A stretch of 12,254 nucleotides of DNA from CAIMMJ01 sp037131955 (GTDB lineage: Bacteria > Bacteroidota > Bacteroidia > UBA4408). This document shows positions 1-6,945 of this stretch, in pieces. A model generated the notes under the pieces. The model had not been told where the DNA came from and made no database searches. It was given only the letters and a program-made list of their open reading frames with translations. The DNA lies in assembly GCA_037131955.1 (NCBI GenBank), contig JBAXQC010000080.1:1-12254 (forward strand). Direction: 5' to 3'. How positions within the stretch are numbered: the first letter of the stretch is position 1; each line of letters starts with the position of its first letter. Position numbers and translations under genes: made by a program.

Positions 1-722
1 TGGAAGATATGAAGCAATTGAATAAGAAAAAAATGTTTTTAGAGGGTGGTTTAGCTTTGGCTAAACTTTCACAATCTGCCATTAACAGTAAAAACTCTAT
101 CCAGTTAAACGACTCATTTAGTTTAAGGCAGCCGGCTGTTGGATTAAATATTCTATTTGGAATTAATTACAACAACTTAGTAGTAAAAACAGGATTAGTT
201 TCTAACTCTTTCAGTGAGCAATCTAATTATGGATTTATAGAAAAAAGAAAAACTACTGTGTTGGTAGACTCTATTGTAATTGTTGGCACTGATACCAATG
301 TTATAAGAAATATTCCTAAAGATACCATCTTAAACACGAACATAGGAAATCAAGCAAAAACAAAATACAACTATTTACAAGTGCCGCTGATAGTGGGTTA
401 TTCTTATCCAATAAATAAATTGAGTGTAGAAATTAGTGGCGGTGTTTTAGGAAATATTTTAGTGAACTCTAAAGGAAATTACAGAGACGAAAACATAAAC
501 TCTCAAAAGGTGTATTCAACAAAATCACAAGCTACATTAAGAAGTTTTTATTTATCATACATGATAATTGCCGGAGTTGCCTACTCTCCAACTGAAAAAT
601 CTCAATTTAATATATCTGTTCCTCTTAGTATTTCTACCACTTCAATCTATAAGAAAGATTATTTTATAAGTAGAAAAATTAATTCAGTTGCAGTTCAATT
701 GAGTTATAGGTATTATTTTTAA
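1..722 (+). CDS. Outer-membrane beta-barrel protein, 3' part (5' end outside window)
   Basis: The frame is open to the left edge of the window, with no stop before the first ATG at 9, and the visible N-terminus has no signal peptide. The gene therefore very probably begins upstream. The visible 237 residues alternate short amphipathic strands with polar turns (for example GLNILFGINY, YNYLQVPLIVGYSY, LSVEISGGVLGNILV) and end in an aromatic strand, SYRYYF, as outer-membrane barrels do. The pattern 'NYLQVPLIVGY' is typical of the PorT/outer-membrane beta-barrel families of Bacteroidota. Specific function is unknown. It is followed by a convergent transporter gene, with a weak hairpin and T-run just after the stop. 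I am fairly sure of the barrel class; the missing N-terminal domain cannot be judged from here. Confidence 0.75.
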   Translation, partial: EDMKQLNKKKMFLEGGLALAKLSQSAINSKNSIQLNDSFSLRQPAVGLNILFGINYNNLVVKTGLVSNSFSEQSNYGFIEKRKTTVLVDSIVIVGTDTNVIRNIPKDTILNTNIGNQAKTKYNYLQVPLIVGYSYPINKLSVEISGGVLGNILVNSKGNYRDENINSQKVYSTKSQATLRSFYLSYMIIAGVAYSPTEKSQFNISVPLSISTTSIYKKDYFISRKINSVAVQLSYRYYF

Positions 723-784
723 ATTGAGATTATTGAGAATTTTGTAAAAATTTAGGCGAAATATTTTCCTTACTTTGCAATAAT

Positions 785-817
785 AGTGGGGCTTATCACT
801 GCTTTTATTTTTTTAAA
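785..817 (+). terminator. Weak terminator-like hairpin plus T-run
   Basis: AGTGG (785-789) can pair with TCACT (796-800), including one G-T pair, around a 6-base loop, and is followed by GCTTTTATTTTTTT. It lies 63 bases after the barrel gene stop and overlaps the last codons of the convergent transporter gene. An alternative longer pairing exists: TAATA..GGGGCTTA (781-795) with TAAGCCCC.TATTA (820-833). The two foldings exclude each other. No energy was calculated. Confidence 0.35.
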
Positions 818-1710
818 ATTAAGCCCCTTATTATCTTTTGATTGTAAAGCAAAATAGAAAAAATTACCAAAGAATAGGCAATCCACTGGTACCAAAAAGT
901 TTTTTCGTGGTAATAAAAAAACGCCACAAAAAAGTTTACTATTGGATTGATGTACAACAAAATTCCAATAGTAGATGAGTTTAAACCGTTTAAAGCATAA
1001 AGATTAAGTAGCAGCGGAACTATCGTAAATAATATGGCAATTAATGCAATCATCAAAAAAAAGAAATCTGTTTTTAAGATGTCTGAAACAAACAAGGGAA
1101 AAAACGGAAGTATTACTATGGCCGCAAATATCATTTGAATATTCAGTACTAAAAGCTTGTTTAATCCTTGGTTTTTTCTCTGCGAAACAAGATACAAAGC
1201 ATAGGTAAGGGCCACAATTAAACTGTACAATGCATCGTATGGAGAAAATATACCTAACAAAATGCAGCTACAAAAAATAATGCCAATTGCTACCCACTGA
1301 AATTTTTTTAGTTTTTCGTTTAGTAAAACAGCAGCTAAAAGTGTAGTTATTAATGGACAAATTATATAAGCAAATGCGGCTGCTTTTATGCTGATGTGGT
1401 TGGTTACGTAAATAAATATAAACCAATTTACCGTGAGCAATATTCCGCCTGTTAAAGTAAAAAAAAGTGTATTTCTTTTTTCAATTTTTGTTTTGGTTTT
1501 CCAATTAGTAATTTCTAGTTGTATTTTTTTTCTGCTAAATGCAAGGTTAAATGCACTTAGAATGGTGGCTGCAAAAAATATTCTGTAGTATAAAATATCT
1601 AAAGAAGGAAATGCTGAAATTGACTTTAATGCCAAACTAAAAACTCCCCAAATAAAGAAGGCAACAACCGCGGCTAAATAATAACTTGATTTATTTTTTA
1701 TTTCATTCAT
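805..1710 (-). CDS. EamA/RarD-like DMT-superfamily transporter
   Basis: This 301-residue protein consists of about ten hydrophobic segments in two homologous halves, the layout of EamA (drug/metabolite transporter) permeases of the inner membrane. The first helix region, FFIWGVFSLALKS (residues 18-30), the arginine in YYRIFF (R43), the NWFIFIY stretch (95-101), and YIICPLITTLLAAVLLNEKL (115-134) with its proline and glutamate all match the RarD-type pattern. Substrate cannot be told; RarD-like members are usually annotated by homology only. The ATG start (complement of 1708-1710) gives a normal first helix and family-typical length. The gene is divergent from the NlpC/P60 lipoprotein gene, with 77 bases between their starts, and convergent with the barrel gene. 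Only a poor -7-like element (TAGTTTG, complement of 1757-1763) is visible upstream. Confidence 0.88.
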   Translation of the reverse strand: MNEIKNKSSYYLAAVVAFFIWGVFSLALKSISAFPSLDILYYRIFFAATILSAFNLAFSRKKIQLEITNWKTKTKIEKRNTLFFTLTGGILLTVNWFIFIYVTNHISIKAAAFAYIICPLITTLLAAVLLNEKLKKFQWVAIGIIFCSCILLGIFSPYDALYSLIVALTYALYLVSQRKNQGLNKLLVLNIQMIFAAIVILPFFPLFVSDILKTDFFFLMIALIAILFTIVPLLLNLYALNGLNSSTIGILLYINPIVNFFVAFFYYHEKTFWYQWIAYSLVIFSILLYNQKIIRGLILKK

Positions 1711-1774
1711 TTTTTTAACACTGTGTTGTGCTTAACTAATACTTAACTCTTTCTTCCAAACTATAAAAAAAACT

Positions 1775-1782
1775 TTTATTTG
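1775..1782 (+). promoter_or_regulatory. Possible -7 element of the NlpC/P60 gene
   Basis: TTTATTTG matches the Bacteroidota -7 consensus TAnnTTTG at all fixed positions except the second. It lies 5 bases before the ATG at 1788, so a transcript from it would have almost no leader. There is no clear TTG around -33. Confidence 0.3.
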
Positions 1783-1787
1783 TAGTA

Positions 1788-2306
1788 ATGCATTTGCTCT
1801 ATCCAAAAAAATATTTTTTTACAAAAGAAATCATAATTTGCTTGATGTCAATTTTTATTTCGTCGTGCGGTATTTTTAAAAGGGCAGAAAAAAGCAAAAC
1901 AGAAAAAAGCGAAAGTTCAAAAATTGCACATGTTATTTTGTCCGAAGCAAAATCATACACAGGAACTCCGTATAAATTTGGTGGAAATGATAAACAAGGA
2001 ATTGATTGCTCTGGATTAGTTAAAAATAGTTTTAAAAAAGCTGGTATAGAATTGCCACGAAGATCTGCAGAACAACAAAATGCCGGAAAAAAAATTGCTG
2101 TTGATGATTGCAAAGCCGGGGATTTAATTTTTTTTAATACCTCCAAAAACAAAAGTCAGGAAGTAAATCACGTGGGAATAATTTCACACATAAAAAAAAC
2201 AGAAATTATTTTTATTCATGCTTCCACAAAAAAAGGTGTAATGGAAAGCAGCTTAGAAGAACCTTTTTTTAAAAATTCGTTTATTAAAATTGTAAGGGTT
2301 TTTTAA
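1788..2306 (+). CDS. NlpC/P60 family lipoprotein, putative peptidoglycan endopeptidase
   Basis: The 172-residue protein starts with a lipoprotein signal: a basic n-region, the hydrophobic stretch IIICLMSIFIS, and a lipobox ending in Cys27 (FISSC). A Lys/Glu/Ser-rich linker (31-45) leads to an NlpC/P60 domain (about 47-172). The catalytic cysteine is Cys74 in GIDCSGLV, the catalytic histidine His128 in NHVGII, and a third polar residue His144 in FIHAS. Spr/MepS-type members cleave cross-links in peptidoglycan on the periplasmic side. The ATG at 1788 is preferred because later Met codons would remove the signal peptide. The stop overlaps that of convergent metF. Base use is strongly A-rich, with many AAAAAA runs, like its neighbours. 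Confidence 0.9.
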   Translation: MHLLYPKKYFFTKEIIICLMSIFISSCGIFKRAEKSKTEKSESSKIAHVILSEAKSYTGTPYKFGGNDKQGIDCSGLVKNSFKKAGIELPRRSAEQQNAGKKIAVDDCKAGDLIFFNTSKNKSQEVNHVGIISHIKKTEIIFIHASTKKGVMESSLEEPFFKNSFIKIVRVF

Positions 2307-3259
2307 AACACAGCTTTTGCAATAGATTTTACTGCCTCTGATTTTCCCATAGTATAAAAATGCAAGCAAGGAACACCTTTTGCAATAAGTTCTTTGCTTT
2401 GAGCAATTCCCCATTCTATGCCAATTTGTTTTGCTTGGGCATCTGTTTCGGCAGCGTCCATTAATTCAAACAATTCAAATGGAATATCAATGTTAAAAAT
2501 TTTAGGTAAAACTGTTAGTTGTTTTTTGTTTACAATTGGTTTTAATCCGGGTATAATTGGAACGTTTATTCCTTCATTTTTACATGCATCAACAAATCTA
2601 AAATAAGCAGAGTTGTCATAAAAGAGTTGCGTTACTATGTATTCTGCACCGGCATCAACTTTTGCCTTTAGATAATTTAGGTCAGCCTTAAAATTTGGTG
2701 CTTCAAAATGTTTCTCAGGATAGCCTGCTACGCCAATGCAAAATGGGTGAGTAGACGCTTCAAATTTTTCGCCATCTAAAAATTCTCCTCTGTTAATTTG
2801 CATAATTTGCTCCACCAGTTCAACAGCATATTTATTTCCACCGGGTTCAGGAACAAAAGTTGTTTCTGTTTTTATGGCATCTCCACGCAAAGCCAAAACA
2901 TTATCAATGCCCAAGTACTGCAAATCCAATAAAGCATTTTCTGTTTCTTCTCTAGAAAATCCGCCACAAATAATATGCGGAACGGCATCAATTTTATATT
3001 TATTAATAATACCCGCACAAATTCCAACTGTTCCCGGCCTTTTTCTTATGGTAACTTTTTCTAGGTATCCACCCTCACGTTTTTTATAAATGTATTCTTC
3101 TCTGTGGTATGTAACGTTTATAAAATTGGGGTTAAACTCTAAAAGTGGATCAATACTTTCGTAGATAGAATCAATACTTTTCCCTTTTAGAGGAGGTAGA
3201 ATTTCAAAAGAAAACAAAGTTTTTCCTTTCGCTTTGTTCAGGTGCTCTATTACTCTCAT
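2303..3259 (-). CDS. metF: 5,10-methylenetetrahydrofolate reductase
   Basis: This cytosolic FAD enzyme reduces 5,10-methylene-THF to 5-methyl-THF, the methyl donor for methionine synthesis. At 318 residues it has the usual bacterial length and a complete set of motifs: FSFEILPP with the catalytic-type glutamate Glu19, NVTYH (48-52), PHIICGG with His95, ALRGD with Asp127 near the flavin, GVAGYPEKH (176-184), the substrate-binding type glutamine Gln211 in QLFYDN, PIIPGLKPI (234-242), and LHFYTMG (299-305) near the C-terminus. The ATG start (complement of 3257-3259) sits 11 residues before the first conserved strand, as expected. It is convergent with the NlpC/P60 gene, sharing the TTTTAAAA stop region, and divergent from the small membrane protein gene. 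No riboswitch-like leader is visible in the roughly 45 bases of leader. Confidence 0.95.
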   Translation of the reverse strand: MRVIEHLNKAKGKTLFSFEILPPLKGKSIDSIYESIDPLLEFNPNFINVTYHREEYIYKKREGGYLEKVTIRKRPGTVGICAGIINKYKIDAVPHIICGGFSREETENALLDLQYLGIDNVLALRGDAIKTETTFVPEPGGNKYAVELVEQIMQINRGEFLDGEKFEASTHPFCIGVAGYPEKHFEAPNFKADLNYLKAKVDAGAEYIVTQLFYDNSAYFRFVDACKNEGINVPIIPGLKPIVNKKQLTVLPKIFNIDIPFELFELMDAAETDAQAKQIGIEWGIAQSKELIAKGVPCLHFYTMGKSEAVKSIAKAVF

Positions 3260-3278
3260 TTTTTTAATTTATGTTTCC

Positions 3279-3307
3279 TTGTGTTTTTTAAGCGTTAAAT
3301 AAGTTTG
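3279..3307 (+). promoter_or_regulatory. Bacteroidota promoter for the small membrane protein gene
   Basis: TTG (3279-3281), an 18-base spacer and TAAGTTTG (3300-3307) match the Bacteroidota TTTG/TAnnTTTG promoter pattern with a full match at the -7 element. Initiation would be expected near 3312-3315, giving a leader of about 30 bases before the TTG start codon at 3342. Confidence 0.55.
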
Positions 3308-3315
3308 CAAATATT
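3308..3315 (-). promoter_or_regulatory. metF: Possible -7 element of metF
   Basis: On the minus strand this reads AATATTTG, one mismatch from TAnnTTTG, 49 bases upstream of the metF ATG. No TTG is seen about 20 bases further up. It directly abuts the plus-strand TAAGTTTG element, sharing the palindromic TTTGCAAA centre. Confidence 0.35.
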
Positions 3316-3341
3316 GGTATTATTAAAAAAATAATGAAACT

Positions 3342-3821
3342 TTGAACGCAACTTATTGTTTAGATAATAAAGAAAAATTTTTGAAAGAGCTCCTAGAAAT
3401 ACTTTCTGTAATCTTGTTAAGCTCAGTTAAAATGGGAATTGGAGGCATTCCGCTTTCATTTGTTTACAAGTTTTCTGTGCTTAAATCTATTACAACAACT
3501 TCATTTGGTGGCTGCTTGGGTGCATTTGTTTTTGTGTATTTAAGCGATGGTATTTTAAAACTGTTTGCCAGGTGGGGAATTTTTAAACCAAAAGAAAAAG
3601 TTAAAAAGAAATTTACGTTTACCAATCGTTTAGTGGTAAACATCAAAAGAAAATTTGGATTATTTGGCATTTCTACTGTTACCCCCTTGTTCCTTTCGTT
3701 TCCATTTGGCTGCTTTTTGGCGGTGAGGTATTTCAAAGACAAAAAGAAAATAACTGCCTATATGTTTGCCTCAACAATTTTTTGGTCTGTTACCATATCT
3801 TTAATAAAGACATTTTTATAA
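3342..3821 (+). CDS. Small integral membrane protein, COG2426/small multidrug export-like
   Basis: The product has up to 159 residues with hydrophobic segments at about 16-50, 55-68 and 138-158 and a very basic loop (KPKEKVKKKF, about 85-95). The stretch FGLFGISTVTPLFLSFPFGCFLAVRYFKDKKK (109-140) has the G.GI...P.....P.G..LA layout found in a family of short Bacteroidota membrane proteins often labelled small multidrug export-like; transport has not been shown and the assignment is tentative. The start is uncertain: TTG at 3342, TTG at 3381 and ATG at 3432 are all in frame. TTG at 3342 or 3381 keeps the amphipathic KFLKELLEILSVIL segment that such proteins usually carry, and ATG at 3432 would cut it off. 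An out-of-frame ATG AAA CTT TGA lies directly in front. Confidence 0.65.
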   Translation: MNATYCLDNKEKFLKELLEILSVILLSSVKMGIGGIPLSFVYKFSVLKSITTTSFGGCLGAFVFVYLSDGILKLFARWGIFKPKEKVKKKFTFTNRLVVNIKRKFGLFGISTVTPLFLSFPFGCFLAVRYFKDKKKITAYMFASTIFWSVTISLIKTFL

Positions 3822-3843
3822 GCTTTATTTCATTAATTAATAC

Positions 3844-3851
3844 TACCTTTG
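3844..3851 (+). promoter_or_regulatory. typA: -7 element of typA
   Basis: TACCTTTG is a full match to TAnnTTTG and is followed by GC, a common extension. It lies 18 bases before the ATG at 3870, giving a short A-rich leader. The -33 region lacks a clear TTG. Confidence 0.6.
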
Positions 3852-3869
3852 CGGCCTTAAAAAAAATTA

Positions 3870-5684
3870 ATGCAATTAATCAGAAACATTGCCATCATTG
3901 CCCACGTTGACCATGGCAAAACCACTTTGGTAGATAAAATTCTTCACCAATGTAAATTATTCAGAGACAATCAGAGTACAGGCGAACTTATTCTGGATAA
4001 CAACGATCTAGAAAGAGAAAGAGGTATTACCATACTTTCTAAAAACGTATCAGTTACTTACAAAGATGTAAAAATAAACATCATTGATACGCCAGGCCAC
4101 AGTGATTTTGGTGGCGAAGTAGAACGTGTATTAAACATGGCCGATGGTGTGCTTTTGTTAGTTGACGCATTTGAAGGTCCCATGCCACAAACACGTTTTG
4201 TATTGCAAAAAGCCCTTGCTTTAGGTAAAAAAGCAATTTTAGTAATTAACAAAGTAGACAAGCCAAATTGCAGACCTGACGAAGTGCACGAACAAGTGTT
4301 CGATTTGTTTTTTAATTTGGGAGCAACTGAAGAGCAATTGAATTTTGCCACTGTTTATGGCTCCTCTAAACAAGGTTGGATGAGTAATGATGTAAACAAA
4401 CCTACCGAAGACATTACCCCTTTATTGGATTGTGTTTTAGAAAATATTCCTGCTGCACCCTCTAATGAAGGAACGCCTCAAATGCAAATTACTTCTTTAG
4501 ATTATTCTGCCTACATAGGAAGAATTGCTGTTGGAAGAGTTGTAAGAGGAACACTTAAGCCCAATATGCCTGTTTCTATGGTTAAAAGAGACGGTACTAT
4601 TATTAAAACTCGATTAAAAGAAATTTTTACGTTCGAAGGTTTGGGTAAAATTCCAGCGCAAGAAGCGGTGTGTGGAGATATTTGTGCCTTAACAGGAATT
4701 GAAAATTTTGAGATTGGAGATACCATTGCCGATTTTGAAAACCCAGAAGGTTTGCCAGCCATAAACATTGATGAACCCACCATGTCTATGTTGTTTTGCA
4801 TAAACAATTCTCCATTTTTTGGTAAAGACGGAAAGTTTGTAACCTCCAGACATTTAAGAGACAGATTGTTCAAAGAGATTGAAAAAAACCTGGCTTTAAG
4901 AGTTCAAGAAACTGATTCTGCCGATAGTTATTTAGTTTTTGGTCGCGGTATTCTTCACTTATCTGTGCTCATAGAAACCATGCGAAGAGAAGGATTTGAA
5001 ATGCAAGTTGGGCAACCACAAGTATTGATAAAAGAGATTGACGGAAAAAAATGTGAACCAATTGAAGCATTAACCATTGATGTTCCAGAGCCTGTTGCTG
5101 GTAAAGTAATTGAGCAAGTAAATCAACGCAAAGGCGAGATGTTAATTATGGAGCCCAAAGGCGACCAAATACATTTAGAATTTACTATTCCATCAAGAGG
5201 AATTATTGGATTAAGAAACAATATCCTTACCGCCACTGCCGGTGAAGCGGTAATGGCTCACAGATTTTTAGAATACCAACCTTGGAAAGGCGATATTGCA
5301 GGAAGAATTTCTGGTTCATTAATTTCTATGGAATTAGGAACTGCAATTGCCTATTCTATTGATAAATTGCAAGACAGAGGTTCGTTTTTTGTAGACCCAG
5401 GCGAAGAAATTTATGGAGGACAAGTTATTGGTGAACACACCCGTCCGGATGATTTAGTAATAAATGTTACAAAAACCAAAAAGCTAACCAACATGAGAGC
5501 TTCTGGAAGTGACGAAAAAATGAGAATAGCACCAGCAGTTAAATTTTCTCTAGAAGAAGCAATGGAGTATATTCAAGAAGACGAATATGTAGAAATTACT
5601 CCAAAATCGATAAGAATGAGAAAAATTATTTTGGATGAAAACGAAAGAAAGAGAAAATCCAAAACATTGGTAAGTAGCAATTAA
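3870..5684 (+). CDS. typA: Ribosome-associated translational GTPase TypA/BipA
   Basis: TypA/BipA binds the ribosome and acts in ribosome assembly and stress adaptation. All GTPase motifs are present: G1 AHVDHGKT (11-18), G2 with Thr54 in RERGITI, G3 DTPGH (73-77), G4 NKVD (127-130) and G5 GSSKQG (164-169). An EF-Tu-like domain II follows (YSAYIGRIAVGRVVRGTLK, about 212-230), then EF-G-like domains, then the C-terminal domain unique to BipA with RGIIGLRNNIL and LTNMRASGSDE. At 604 residues it is full length. The ATG start is fixed by the immediate QLIRNIAIIAHVDHGKT strand. It has its own -7 element and is followed by a palindromic terminator, so it is probably transcribed alone. Codon use is richer in C/G third positions than in the genes to its left, fitting a highly expressed gene. 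Confidence 0.98.
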   Translation: MQLIRNIAIIAHVDHGKTTLVDKILHQCKLFRDNQSTGELILDNNDLERERGITILSKNVSVTYKDVKINIIDTPGHSDFGGEVERVLNMADGVLLLVDAFEGPMPQTRFVLQKALALGKKAILVINKVDKPNCRPDEVHEQVFDLFFNLGATEEQLNFATVYGSSKQGWMSNDVNKPTEDITPLLDCVLENIPAAPSNEGTPQMQITSLDYSAYIGRIAVGRVVRGTLKPNMPVSMVKRDGTIIKTRLKEIFTFEGLGKIPAQEAVCGDICALTGIENFEIGDTIADFENPEGLPAINIDEPTMSMLFCINNSPFFGKDGKFVTSRHLRDRLFKEIEKNLALRVQETDSADSYLVFGRGILHLSVLIETMRREGFEMQVGQPQVLIKEIDGKKCEPIEALTIDVPEPVAGKVIEQVNQRKGEMLIMEPKGDQIHLEFTIPSRGIIGLRNNILTATAGEAVMAHRFLEYQPWKGDIAGRISGSLISMELGTAIAYSIDKLQDRGSFFVDPGEEIYGGQVIGEHTRPDDLVINVTKTKKLTNMRASGSDEKMRIAPAVKFSLEEAMEYIQEDEYVEITPKSIRMRKIILDENERKRKSKTLVSSN

Positions 5685-5706
5685 TTAGTCAACCCTCAAA
5701 TTCTCT
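5685..5706 (+). repeat. 22-base left boundary shared with 11748-11769
   Basis: Starting directly after the typA stop, these 22 bases match 11748-11769 at 19 of 22 positions, including an unbroken CCTCAAATTCTCT (5694-5706). Both copies lie just after a gene stop and upstream of a copy of the 81-base repeat. Confidence 0.55.
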
Positions 5707-5730
5707 AGAATCCATTAAAATGAAGCCTTG

Positions 5731-5750
5731 TTCGCCGCGGCGAATTTTTT
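5731..5750 (+). terminator. Intrinsic terminator after typA
   Basis: TTCGCCGCGGCGAA (5731-5744) is a perfect 14-base palindrome. It can fold as a 5-bp GC-rich stem with a 4-base CGCG loop and is followed by TTTTTT. It stands 46 bases after the typA stop, and its high GC content is striking in this AT-rich sequence. Confidence 0.65.
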
Positions 5751-5827
5751 GTTTACTTTTTTGCATCAAGGCTACTGAGCGAAGCGACCTCATGAATTCC
5801 TTAATTAATAAATTTAATGATGAATAA
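5747..5827 (+). repeat. 81-base dispersed repeat, copy A
   Basis: Identical in length to 12075-12155, with three mismatches and no gap (T/A at 5773, T/G at 5806, A/T at 5816). It contains ACTGAGCGAAGCGACCTCAT, with the 7-mer GCGAAGC known to form a very stable DNA mini-hairpin, and ends GATGAATAA. This copy holds one unit of the motif that is tandemly repeated at the right edge of the window. Confidence 0.85.
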
Positions 5828-5836
5828 AAAAGTGAA

Positions 5837-5856
5837 TGGGTTTGGGTGAAACCCAA
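5837..5856. other. Hairpin with two alternative pairings
   Basis: TGGGTTT (5837-5843) can pair with AAACCCA (5849-5855) around GGGTG; alternatively TTGGGT (5842-5847) pairs with ACCCAA (5851-5856) around GAA. An A-run, not a T-run, follows on the plus strand, so this is not a terminator for typA. Its role is unknown. Confidence 0.35.
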
Positions 5857-5915
5857 TCAAAAAAAAATTATAATAGACTTTTTGAGGTTTAACTAATTAT
5901 TTTGAAACAATTTAC

Positions 5916-5944
5916 AAAAGCCTCGAATTTTTCGGGGCTTTTTT
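5916..5944 (+). terminator. Strong intrinsic terminator
   Basis: AAAAGCCTCGAA (5916-5927) and TTCGGGGCTTTT (5931-5942) form a 12-bp stem with one G-T pair around a TTT loop, running into six T (5939-5944). The minus strand also ends in TTTT, so some bidirectional activity is possible. No gene lies between it and the first typA terminator; it may be the original typA terminator, separated from the gene by the repeat element. Confidence 0.8.
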
Positions 5945-5999
5945 GTTGTGCTATGTAATTAAATAATCTACTTTCTATAAATTTCATCGTAAATTTTAT

Positions 6000-6007
6000 T
6001 AGATTTG
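6000..6007 (+). promoter_or_regulatory. -7 element of the T9SS cargo gene
   Basis: TAGATTTG fully matches TAnnTTTG, 23 bases before the ATG at 6031. It stands 55 bases downstream of the strong terminator, so this gene is expected to be a separate transcription unit. No clear -33 TTG is visible. Confidence 0.55.
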
Positions 6008-6030
6008 TTAAACATAAAAACCCATTAAAA

Positions 6031-6945
6031 ATGAAACCAATCGCAAAAAGTTTAGTTTGTTTACTCTTTTGTTTTTCTGTCAATTTTTGTTTTGCACAAA
6101 ATTGGGCGCCACCACAAGCACAATGGTACTATTCATTTATGAATGTAGCACCGGTAAGTGCCTATGTAAAAATTATTAACCTTGGCGATACAATTATAGG
6201 CTCCAATTTGTGCAACAAACTTCAAAAAAGAAGAATTGGAGTTGACTTGTTAAATGGTCAAGCAGTTGATGTTGTTATTGGACATGAATATACATTTGAA
6301 CAAAATGAAATAGTGTTCATAAGAAACAATTCTACTTGGGACACCTTGTACAACTTCAATTCAAACATTGGCGATTCATGGGCAATGGCTAAACCAAATC
6401 CGTTTAATTATTGCGACTCGGCCCGGATTTTTGTTGTGGATACAGGCAGCATTTTGGTTAACGGAAACCAATTAAAATTCAAGAAAATCAACTATCAATA
6501 CAACTCCAATTCAAGTGATGTAATTGTTGATACCATAGTAGAAAAAATTGGCTCTCTTAACTACTATTTTTTGCCTTTTGATAATTGTGTGGCAATGATA
6601 GATGCAAATGAAGGCGGTAACTTGCGTTGCTACCAAGACAATAACTTAGGCTTATTTAATAAAAACACTTCAGTAGAGTGCGATTTTGTGGTTGCAACTA
6701 CCAAAAGAGAAAATGCAACAGTTTCCATTAACAATCCTATAAACGAAAAACTGCATTTTAATAATTTAGAATTGGTAGAATCTTACCAGTATAGAATTTT
6801 TGACAGCAATGGAAGTCAAATAGAAAATGCAAGATTACATTCAAGCGAAATAGATTTTACAAAATTTTCGCCCGGCATTTATTTTGTTGCTTTAAACAAT
6901 TCAACATCTAATGTTCATTTTAAAGTAATTAAATTGGGTTTTTAA
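6031..6945 (+). CDS. Secreted protein with T9SS type A sorting domain
   Basis: The 304-residue protein has a Sec signal peptide (residues 1-22, cleavage likely at CFA|QNW). A body of about 200 residues without recognised catalytic motifs follows, then a C-terminal T9SS sorting domain (about 230-304) with the typical layout ATVSINNPINEKLHF, YRIFDSNGSQI, FSPGIYFVAL and a final FKVIKL strand. The conserved piece NCVAMIDANEGGNLRCYQDN (185-204), followed by a late Cys217, recurs in many Bacteroidota T9SS cargo proteins of this size. It is predicted to cross the outer membrane through the type IX system and be anchored or released at the surface. No enzyme family is recognised. It lies alone between a terminator and a 182-base spacer. 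Confidence 0.85.
   Translation: MKPIAKSLVCLLFCFSVNFCFAQNWAPPQAQWYYSFMNVAPVSAYVKIINLGDTIIGSNLCNKLQKRRIGVDLLNGQAVDVVIGHEYTFEQNEIVFIRNNSTWDTLYNFNSNIGDSWAMAKPNPFNYCDSARIFVVDTGSILVNGNQLKFKKINYQYNSNSSDVIVDTIVEKIGSLNYYFLPFDNCVAMIDANEGGNLRCYQDNNLGLFNKNTSVECDFVVATTKRENATVSINNPINEKLHFNNLELVESYQYRIFDSNGSQIENARLHSSEIDFTKFSPGIYFVALNNSTSNVHFKVIKLGF

Larger units (their letters stand above)
5720..5827 (+). other. 35-codon open frame inside the dispersed repeat (doubtful gene)
   Basis: An ATG at 5720 opens a 35-codon frame across the terminator and the repeat, ending MNSLINKFNDE. In the second repeat copy the same frame is closed by TAA at 12072 and keeps only the last part. Of three base differences between the copies, one is silent and two change the residue, so there is no sign of protein-level selection. 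I regard it as repeat sequence rather than a gene. Confidence 0.15.

Noticed and set aside
1799..2152. 117-codon minus-strand open frame across the NlpC/P60 gene
   Set aside because: It is antisense to a gene with intact Cys/His catalytic motifs and a lipoprotein signal, and shows no family features of its own.
3340..3345. CTT TGA resembling the prfB +1 frameshift site
   Set aside because: A +1 shift here enters the wrong frame and there is no upstream Shine-Dalgarno-like stimulator; the gene frame would need a -1 shift.
4058..4873. Two minus-strand open frames (97 and 120 codons) inside typA
   Set aside because: They are shadows of a fully conserved GTPase gene; their peptides mirror its codons and lack recognisable domains.
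5869..5874. TATAAT as a sigma-70 type -10 box
   Set aside because: Bacteroidota primary sigma factors prefer TAnnTTTG, the -35 partner is poor, and no gene follows before the strong terminator.
5889..6083. 64-codon minus-strand open frame over the second terminator and the signal peptide of the T9SS cargo
   Set aside because: It runs through a strong terminator hairpin and a real gene start and has no supporting features.
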